From Candidatus Eiseniibacteriota bacterium (GTDB taxonomy: Bacteria > Joyebacterota > Joyebacteria > Joyebacterales > Joyebacteraceae), in assembly GCA_030639555.1 (NCBI GenBank), contig DAOWCM010000036.1, positions 1 through 12,089 on the forward strand: a stretch of DNA of 12,089 nucleotides, read 5' to 3'. Of the stretch, positions 6,491 through 12,089 are shown in pieces (positions within the stretch are counted from its first letter, which is position 1; the number at the start of each line of letters is the position of its first letter). Under the pieces are notes generated by a model. That model was not told the origin of the DNA. It did no database searches and saw nothing but the letters and a program-made list of their open reading frames with translations. Position numbers and translations under genes: made by a program.

Positions 6491-7948
6491 CTACGCTTCC
6501 GGACGCATCGCCGGGAACAGTATGACGTCGCGGATGTTCCGCGAATTCGTGAGGAGCATGACCAGCCGGTCGAGCCCAATCCCTAAGCCGCCGGTCGGCG
6601 GCATTCCGTGCTCGAGCGCGCGCACGAAGTCCTCGTCCATGCCGTGAGCCTCGGCGTTGCCGCCCTCGCGCGCCTGCACCTGCGTCTCCAGGCGCCGCGT
6701 CTGCTCGTCCGGGTCGTTCAGTTCAGTGAAGGAGTTCCCGAGCTCGAGACCTCCGATGAAGAACTCGAAGCGCTCCACAGTCTCCGGGTCCTCGGGCGTC
6801 TGCTTCGCCAGCGGCGAGATCGACTTCGGATAGTCGATGAGGAACGTCGGCGCAGATAGCTTCGGCTCCACCAGTTCATTGAGTATCTCTTCGATCACAT
6901 CGCCGCGCGATGCCCCGTCGGGGACGCTCAGTCCGGCCGACCGTGCGGCCGAGTATAGCGCCGCGTCACTCGAGAGCGCCTCCGCCCCGACCACTTCCTC
7001 CACCGCGTCCATCACCTTGAGCCTCCGCCAGGGCGGGGCGACGTCTATCTCTCCATCCGACCAGGGGAGGCGCGTCCCGCCGTGGATCTCCATCGTCATG
7101 CGCGCCACGAGCGCTTCTGTGATGTCCATCATGTCGTGGTAGTCGGCGTAGGCCTGATACAGCTCGAGCTGAGTGAACTCCGGGCTGTGGGTCCTGTCCA
7201 TGCCCTCGTTGCGGAAGTCTTTGCCGATCTCGAAGACGCGCTCCATCCCGCCGACTATCAGCCGCTTGAGGTACAGCTCGTCCGCGACGCGAAGGTAGAG
7301 CGGCATGTCCAGCGCGTGGTGGTGCGTCTCGAACGGCCGCGCAAAGGCGCCGCCGTATGTCGGCTGGAGCACGGGGGTCTCCACCTCGACGAAGTCCCGC
7401 TCGTGCAGGAAGTCCCTCGCTACCTTCAGCAGTTCACTCCTCACCTCGAAGGTGCGGCGCGAGTCAGCGTTGGCGATGAGGTCCAGATAGCGCTGGCGGT
7501 ACCTGAGCTCCTTGTCCTTGAGACCGTGCCACTTCTCAGGCAGAGGAAGCAGGGCCTTCGCCAGAACCGCTAACCCCTTGACCCTGACGCTCGCTTCGCC
7601 ACTTCTCGTCCGAAAGGCCTCCCCCTTCGCTTCCACTATGTCGCCCACATCCAGGAGTTTCCAGATCTCGAACAGCTCCTCGCCGACATCGTCCTTCCTC
7701 ACGTAGAGCTGGATCTTCCCCGTCCCGTCGACCAGATCCGCGAAGCCCGCCTTGCCGTGACCTCGAATCGCCATCAGCCGCCCGGCGACCGTGACCTCCG
7801 CCCCCTCGAGCGCGTCGAAGTCGGCCACGACCGCCTCGGCCGTGTGTGTGCGCGCAGAGCGGCGCGGGTATGGTTCGACGCCAAGTTCCCTCAGACGCGC
7901 CAGGTTCTCGCGCATCTGCGCCGGCAGGCTTTTCTCGTTGTTCTCCAA
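6491..7948 (-). CDS. lysS: Lysine--tRNA ligase, class II (LysRS)
   Basis: Charges tRNA-Lys with lysine in the cytoplasm. The 485-residue protein has an N-terminal anticodon-binding OB fold (about 53-125, starting VTVAGRLMAIRGHGKAGFADL) and a class II catalytic core: the motif 1 region (about 170-192, ending EVETPVLQ), then GGAFARPFETHHHALD (199-214), motif 2 FRNEGMDRTHSPEFT (245-259) and motif 3 GLGIGLDRLVMLL (454-466). NSFTELNDP (405-413) is the usual lysine-pocket segment. It ends in ILFPAMRPEA, the standard C-terminus. The start is a TTG at 7948 with GGGGG about 7 bases upstream, giving a normal-length N-terminus; an ATG at codon 12 (before RENLARLR) is a possible alternative. A promoter-like sequence lies about 60 bases upstream, so lysS probably heads the transcript that runs to clpC. 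Downstream, 70 bases separate it from the permease gene. Confidence 0.97.
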   Translation of the reverse strand: MENNEKSLPAQMRENLARLRELGVEPYPRRSARTHTAEAVVADFDALEGAEVTVAGRLMAIRGHGKAGFADLVDGTGKIQLYVRKDDVGEELFEIWKLLDVGDIVEAKGEAFRTRSGEASVRVKGLAVLAKALLPLPEKWHGLKDKELRYRQRYLDLIANADSRRTFEVRSELLKVARDFLHERDFVEVETPVLQPTYGGAFARPFETHHHALDMPLYLRVADELYLKRLIVGGMERVFEIGKDFRNEGMDRTHSPEFTQLELYQAYADYHDMMDITEALVARMTMEIHGGTRLPWSDGEIDVAPPWRRLKVMDAVEEVVGAEALSSDAALYSAARSAGLSVPDGASRGDVIEEILNELVEPKLSAPTFLIDYPKSISPLAKQTPEDPETVERFEFFIGGLELGNSFTELNDPDEQTRRLETQVQAREGGNAEAHGMDEDFVRALEHGMPPTGGLGIGLDRLVMLLTNSRNIRDVILFPAMRPEA

Positions 7949-8004
7949 CGCCTTACCCCCAGGGTGAAGCTCTGTTCAGGAGTGTAGATCTTCTTTAGAA
8001 CCTC

Positions 8005-8032
8005 TTTATACCACGTTGACGGCGTCAGTCAA
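8005..8032 (-). promoter_or_regulatory. Sigma70-like promoter for lysS and the downstream genes
   Basis: On the minus strand a -35 box TTGACT (8032-8027) is followed after 16 bases by a -10 box TATAAA (8010-8005). Each is one mismatch from the E. coli consensus, and the spacing is one base short of optimal. It lies in the 101-base gap between prfB and lysS, and 7981-8010 is strikingly AT-rich for this DNA. Transcription would begin near 7998, leaving a leader of about 50 bases. A palindrome, TTGAC-N7-GTCAA (8032-8016), overlaps the -35 box and could be an operator. The match is good but unproven. Confidence 0.55.
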
Positions 8033-8049
8033 GCGAACGGCTCTCGCGG

Positions 8050-9139
8050 CTACTCCGTGGCCTTGAGATAGGCCTCGATGAACCGGTCGAGATTCCCGTC
8101 GAGCACGCCGTTCACGTCGGAGCTTTCCACGCCCGTCCTGTTGTCCTTCACCAGCTGGTACGGGTGCATGACGTACGACCGTATCTGGCTCCCCCAGGCT
8201 ATCTCCATCTTCTCCCCCGCAGCCTCCGCCTGTTCCTTGCGCCGCTCCTCCTCGCGGAGCGCGTAGAGCCTGGACCGGAGGACCTTCATGGCGTTCAAGC
8301 GATTCCGGTACTGCGAGCGCTCGTTCTGGCAGGTGACGACGATCCCGGTTGGCTCGTGCGTCAGGCGCACGGCCGTCGAGCTCTTGTTGACGTGCTGTCC
8401 TCCAGGACCGCTCGCCTTGTAGAAGTCGACTCGGATTTCTGACTCGTCGATCCCGACTTCGACGTCATCGTTAACCTCAGGGTACGCGGCGACCGATGCG
8501 AACGACGTGTGCCGCCGGTGCGCCGCGTCGAAGGGCGACAGCCTCACGAGCCTGTGCACGCCCACCTCGGCCCGCAGGTAGCCGTAGGCGAACGGTCCCT
8601 TCACAAGGATCGTCGCGCTCTTGACGCCGGCCCCGTCGCCGGGCTGGACGTCGATGGTCTGCGTCTCGAGACCACGCCTCTCGGCCCACGCGAGGTACAT
8701 GCGGAGGAGCATCTGCGCCCAGTCCGCCGAATCCGTACCGCCGGCTCCGGGATGGATGGCGAGGATCGCATTCCGCTCGTCGTCACCACCGGAGAGCATC
8801 TTCCTGAGCTCGAGTTCCCTGAGTCGCTCCTCCAGCGCGTCCAGTCCGGACGCGGCCTCATCGAGCGCCTCCCCACCTTCTTCCTCAGCGAGTTCGATGA
8901 GGGCCGAGAGGTCGTCACACTCGGAACGGAACTCGGCGAGCGGCTGCGTCCACGCTTTGATCGCATTCAGCTCGTCGAACACCTTCTGCGCGGCGCCGGC
9001 GTCCGACCAGAAGTCCGGCGACGAGGTGGCGGCCGTAAGCTCCGCCTGACGCTTGCTCTTTGTGGCGACGTCAAAGATACTCCTCGAGCTCTCCGATCCT
9101 CCTGACCAACTCTTCCAGCGTCTTTCTCATCTCCCTCAT
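8050..9139 (-). CDS. prfB: Peptide chain release factor 2 (RF2), made by a +1 programmed frameshift
   Basis: RF2 recognises UGA and UAA stops on the ribosome and releases the finished peptide. Translation starts at ATG 9139, with AGGAGG 7 bases upstream (9152-9147), and runs 22 codons to an in-frame TGA (9073-9071) in the context TAT CTT TGA C. Skipping the T at 9073 continues in the +1 frame as DVATKSKRQAELTAATSSPDFW and on to TAG at 8052-8050. This gives a 362-residue protein, against 365 in E. coli. The stop-recognition motif SPF falls at about 201-203 and the catalytic GGQ at about 246-248, both near the E. coli positions; SPF marks RF2 rather than RF1. When RF2 is scarce the ribosome pauses at UGA and shifts frame, so the protein regulates its own synthesis. 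The gene is 14 bases downstream of coaE. A start taken only in the second frame (for example GTG at 8982) would lose about 52 residues. Confidence 0.97.
9070..9085 (-). promoter_or_regulatory. prfB +1 programmed ribosomal frameshift site
   Basis: The minus strand reads GAG GAG TAT CTT TGA C. The shift-prone CTT T is followed by the in-frame UGA and a C, a weak termination context. A purine-rich, Shine-Dalgarno-like GAGGAG lies 3 bases before CTT, in the same place as AGGGGG in E. coli prfB, where it pushes the ribosome into the +1 frame. The layout matches the classic element in every part, and the protein downstream is recognisable RF2 only in the shifted frame. Confidence 0.95.
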
Positions 9140-9153
9140 TTCCAGTCCTCCTG

Positions 9154-9750
9154 CTAGTTCCCTGGCAGCGACTCCCAGAAACCGTCCACCGCGGCACGGA
9201 GCTCCTCGATGGAACCCCTGTTCTCAATAACCACATCGGCCGCCGCGAGCATCACATCGTCCGACAGCTGCGAACACATCCTCCTTCTCACGTCCTCCTC
9301 TCCGAAGCCCGCCTCCACGAGCCTGCTGACCCGGAGCTCCCGCGGAGCGTGGACGATCAGCACGACGTCGAACAGGTCCAGCACGTCCCACCGCACGAGA
9401 AGCGCCGCATCGACCACGAGGACGCCGGAGGGGCTCTGCTTCTCCAGCCGCTCGGACCGGCGGATGATCTCACGTATGAGCGCCGGGTGCGTGATCGCAT
9501 TGAGGACGCTGGTCGCCTCCTCGGACGAGAAGGCGGCGGCCGCCAGCGCTCCCCTGTCCAGACCGCCGTCGTCGTCGAGCACGGACTCACCAAACGCATC
9601 GACGATCGCGGCGAGGACGTCCGTCCCCGCGGCGACGATGTCCCTGGCCACCGCGTCCGCCTCTATCACCAGGGCGCCGAGCTCGCTCAGTCTGGCCGCG
9701 ACTTCGCTCTTCCCGCTGCCCATGCCTCCGGCGAGTCCGATCCTGAACAT
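9154..9750 (-). CDS. coaE: Dephospho-CoA kinase
   Basis: Phosphorylates the 3' hydroxyl of dephospho-CoA with ATP, the last step of coenzyme A synthesis, in the cytoplasm. The 198-residue protein is of usual length. It has the P-loop GGMGSGKS (8-15), an early acidic residue in IEADAVARDIV (D32), LNAITHPAL (83-91), a VDAALLV strand (113-119) matching the usual VPLLFE/DAALLFE site, RMCSQLS (157-163) of the lid region, and IENRGS (175-180) near the nucleotide-base pocket. The ATG at 9750 has GGAAGGG about 8 bases upstream and starts directly at the conserved FRIGLAGGMGSGKS. The frame could be extended to 9825, overlapping polA, but that adds 25 residues with no family match. It lies 53 bases after polA and 14 before prfB, so the three are probably cotranscribed. 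Confidence 0.95.
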   Translation of the reverse strand: MFRIGLAGGMGSGKSEVAARLSELGALVIEADAVARDIVAAGTDVLAAIVDAFGESVLDDDGGLDRGALAAAAFSSEEATSVLNAITHPALIREIIRRSERLEKQSPSGVLVVDAALLVRWDVLDLFDVVLIVHAPRELRVSRLVEAGFGEEDVRRRMCSQLSDDVMLAAADVVIENRGSIEELRAAVDGFWESLPGN

Positions 9751-9803
9751 CGTCTTGTCCCTTCCAATGCCCGGAGCGTGCCCGGGATTGCCGAAGGCGC
9801 CGC

Positions 9804-12089
9804 CTACGGGTGCGCCTCGAACCAATCCGGACCGCTCGCCAGGTTCGTGACGACCGGCACGTTGAGTTCGATCCCCTCCGGGCTCTCCATCTCCTCACGA
9901 ACTGCCGCCGAGACGTCGTCGAGCCTGTCCTCGGGAATCTCGAAGACAAGCTCGTCGTGGACCTGCAGCACCATGCGGCACGGCAGGCCGTCCGAGCGGA
10001 TTCTCCTGTCGACGCCGAGCATCGCCAGCTTGATGAGGTCGGCCGCGCTGCCCTGGATCGGCGTGTTCACCGCGACGCGCTCCGCCATGCCCCGGACACG
10101 CGCGTTGTCGGACGCAAGCCCCGCGATGGGGCGCCTGCGCCCGAGCATCGTCGAGGCGTACCCCGAATCCTCCGCCTCGGCGATCACGCGCTCGGTGTAC
10201 TCCCGAACGCCCGGGTAGGTCTGGAAGTAGCGCTGTATGAAGTCGGCCGCCTCGTCGTTCCCTACCCCCAGACGCCGCGCCAGCCCGAACCGCCCCATGC
10301 CGTACATGATCCCGAAGTTGACCGTCTTCGCCGATTCGCGCTGCGCCGATGAGACGTCATCCTCCGACACTCCGAAGATGAGCGAGGCCGTGGAACGGTG
10401 AACGTCCTTGCCGTTTTTGAACGCCTCGACCAGGGTCGCATCCCCCGACAGGTGCGCCATTATCCGGAGCTCGACCTGCGAGTAGTCGGCCGAGAGCAGG
10501 AGCTTACCCTCGCCCGCCACGAAGGCCCTACGAATCTGCCTGCCCAACTCGGTCCTTATGGGTATGTTCTGTAAGTTTGGATTGCTGCTGGAGAGCCTGC
10601 CCGTGGCCGCGACCGTCTGGTTGAACGACGTGTGCACTCGCCCCGTCACCTGGTTCACGAGCTTCGGGAGCGCTTCTAAGTACCCCGTCTGGAGCTTCCT
10701 GAGCTGTCGATACTCAAGGATGAGCGCGGGGACCTCGTGGTCGTCTCGCAGCCTCTCGAGAACGCTGATGTCGGTCGAGTACCCGGTCTTCGTGCGCCGG
10801 CCACGCGGGAGCTCCAGCCTCTCGAAGAGCACTGAGCCGACCTGCTTCGGGGAGTCGAGATTGAACTCGACGCCGGCCAGATTGCAGACACGTTCTCTCA
10901 ACCCCTCTATCTCTCGTCCGAAGTCGGCGGCCAGGCTCGAGAGAAAAGAGACATCGAGCTCCACGCCGGTGAGCTCCATTCCGGCCAGCACTCGCACGAG
11001 CGGCATCTCGACGTCGGTCAAGAGAACGTCGAGCCCCTCCTCCCGGATGCTCTCGCTCAGAAGGTGAGTCAGCCTGATGGTGACGTCCGCGTCCGCGCAC
11101 GAGTAGTCGGAAGCATCGTTGACGCCCACGTCCGCGAACGACAGCTGCTCGCCGCCCTTCCCTATCAGGCTCTCTATGGGCGTCATGCGGACGCCGAGGT
11201 GCTCCAGGGCCAGCGCCGTCAGACCGTGCTGGCGTCGCCCGGGGTCCAACAGGTACGACGCTATCATCGTGTCGAAGGCGAGCGGCGCAAGCTCGATCCC
11301 GTGCGTCAGCAGCACCTTGTAGTCGAACTTGATGTTCTGCCCGTACTTCGGAACGTCCTCGTTCGTGAGAGCAGGTGTGAGACTGTCCATCACGAAATCA
11401 CGCGGAAGCGACCGGCCGGCCGTGTGGCCGACGGGGATGTAGAACGCCTCCCCCTCCTCCAGTGCCACGGACACACCCACTATTTCGGCTGAGTGCGGGT
11501 CCAGAGAGGTCGTCTCGAGGTCGATGGCAAAGCCACGGGACCTCTCGAGCGCCGCGACCAGGCCCGCGAGGCGCTTCTTGCTCGTCACAACGGAGTACCC
11601 GGACGTGTCGGGCGACTGCTCAGTTACCACCAGCTTCAGTAGAGACGGGAACTCATACTCGCGGAGGAACGCCCCGACACGCTCGGCGTCGATAGGCCGT
11701 CTCGCCAGTTCTCCTTCGTTGAATGCCACCGGCGCCGCGAGGTCTATCGTGACCAGGTCGCGGCTCATCATCGCCTGCTCGCTGAACTCCCTCAGGTTCT
11801 GCTTGCGCTTCGCGCCCTTGATCTCATCTATGTGTTCGAGGACACCCTCGACCGACCCGAATCGCGCGATGAGATTCGTGGCCGTCTTCTTGCCCACGCC
11901 GGGGACTCCGGGAACGTTATCGGACGCATCGCCCATGAGCCCCAGCACCTCGATGACCTGCGACGGCGGCACTCCGAACTTCTCCTCCACTCCCTCGACG
12001 GTGTACTCGACGTTCTTGCCCGGATCGAGAACCGTGATCGTGTCATCGACCAGCTGGAAGAAGTCCTTGTCTCCCGACACGATGACCGA
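9804..12089 (-). CDS. polA: DNA polymerase I (partial, N-terminus outside the window)
   Basis: Repair polymerase that fills gaps and removes RNA primers. 761 residues are visible; by comparison with E. coli about 130 N-terminal residues lie beyond base 12089. The visible part starts in the 5'-nuclease domain at SGDKDFFQLV, with the helix-hairpin-helix segment MGDASDNVPGVPGVGKKTA (about 52-70, counting from the window edge). A 3'-5' exonuclease domain follows, with DLE (190-192), NIKFD (252-256) and YSCAD (329-333): the three exonuclease motifs keep their acidic residues, so proofreading looks active, unlike Taq. The polymerase domain has motif A DYSQVELR (535-542), motif B RESAKTVNFGIMYG (584-597) and motif C QVHDE (709-713), then the normal C-terminus. 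Stop is TAG at 9806-9804. No start codon can be assigned. coaE follows after 53 bases. Confidence 0.97.
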   Translation of the reverse strand, partial: SVIVSGDKDFFQLVDDTITVLDPGKNVEYTVEGVEEKFGVPPSQVIEVLGLMGDASDNVPGVPGVGKKTATNLIARFGSVEGVLEHIDEIKGAKRKQNLREFSEQAMMSRDLVTIDLAAPVAFNEGELARRPIDAERVGAFLREYEFPSLLKLVVTEQSPDTSGYSVVTSKKRLAGLVAALERSRGFAIDLETTSLDPHSAEIVGVSVALEEGEAFYIPVGHTAGRSLPRDFVMDSLTPALTNEDVPKYGQNIKFDYKVLLTHGIELAPLAFDTMIASYLLDPGRRQHGLTALALEHLGVRMTPIESLIGKGGEQLSFADVGVNDASDYSCADADVTIRLTHLLSESIREEGLDVLLTDVEMPLVRVLAGMELTGVELDVSFLSSLAADFGREIEGLRERVCNLAGVEFNLDSPKQVGSVLFERLELPRGRRTKTGYSTDISVLERLRDDHEVPALILEYRQLRKLQTGYLEALPKLVNQVTGRVHTSFNQTVAATGRLSSSNPNLQNIPIRTELGRQIRRAFVAGEGKLLLSADYSQVELRIMAHLSGDATLVEAFKNGKDVHRSTASLIFGVSEDDVSSAQRESAKTVNFGIMYGMGRFGLARRLGVGNDEAADFIQRYFQTYPGVREYTERVIAEAEDSGYASTMLGRRRPIAGLASDNARVRGMAERVAVNTPIQGSAADLIKLAMLGVDRRIRSDGLPCRMVLQVHDELVFEIPEDRLDDVSAAVREEMESPEGIELNVPVVTNLASGPDWFEAHP

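Noticed and set aside
2994..6525. Other long plus-strand open frames (2994-4001 and 5305-6525)
   Set aside because: They are reverse-strand shadows of mcsB and the Lol permease. They have no domain or motif and overlap well-supported genes.
6421..6579. Upstream start for the Lol permease at 6579
   Set aside because: The added residues are arginine- and serine-rich, lie mostly over the 3' end of lysS, and precede the normal FEWFIAWRYL start, which has its own GTG and AGGAG.
8050..9139. prfB as a frameshifted pseudogene
   Set aside because: The interruption is the conserved CTT TGA C programmed site with an upstream purine-rich stimulator, and the remainder of RF2 is intact with SPF and GGQ.
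9751..9825. Upstream start for coaE at 9825
   Set aside because: The 25 extra residues do not resemble CoaE and overlap polA. ATG 9750 has a well-placed ribosome-binding site.

Overview
The window is an ordinary-looking, GC-rich bacterial chromosomal segment in which every supported gene lies on the minus strand. In transcription order (high to low coordinate) it reads: polA (5' end outside the window), coaE, prfB, lysS, a LolC/E-family permease, lolD, mcsA, mcsB, clpC, and the first 106 codons of a membrane-anchored protein that looks like the N-terminus of an AsmA/TamB-type protein. Coding density is very high. The largest gaps are about 100 bases (prfB-lysS and lysS's own leader; clpC to the last gene). 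No mobile elements, tRNA or rRNA genes, CRISPR arrays or phage genes were seen.

Organism: the Lol permease/ATPase pair and the AsmA/TamB-like protein point to a cell with an outer membrane. McsA-McsB-ClpC, the arginine-phosphorylation protein quality-control module, is best known from Firmicutes, where it sits behind ctsR. Here there is no ctsR. That combination plus high GC suggests a diderm outside the Firmicutes, perhaps an FCB-group or Gemmatimonadota/Eisenbacteria-like lineage. This phylum-level guess is inference and is weakly supported.

Region 1 (8050-12089): polA, coaE and prfB form one tightly spaced unit (53-base and 14-base gaps). It covers DNA repair and replication, the last step of CoA synthesis, and translation termination. 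prfB carries a textbook +1 programmed frameshift (CTT TGA C preceded by GAGGAG-TAT), so the protein is split over two frames and would be mis-started by a naive ORF caller.

Region 2 (about 413-8032): a good sigma70-like promoter (TTGACT-16-TATAAA) sits in an AT-rich island just upstream of lysS. It probably drives lysS-lolC-lolD-mcsA-mcsB-clpC. The genes from lolD to mcsB overlap (ATGA between lolD and mcsA; 14 bases between mcsA and mcsB), which suggests translational coupling. Functionally this couples lysyl-tRNA charging, lipoprotein release from the inner membrane, and a regulated protease: McsB phosphorylates arginines, McsA is its zinc-binding partner, and ClpC unfolds the marked proteins for ClpP.

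Region 3 (1-412): a GC-rich imperfect hairpin begins directly after the clpC stop, followed by the start of the TamB-like gene, which runs off the window.

No undescribed biological system could be supported. The points most worth a second look are the lipoprotein-export/arginine-kinase operon in a CtsR-less diderm, the prfB frameshift, the predominance of TAG stops, and the palindrome overlapping the lysS promoter.
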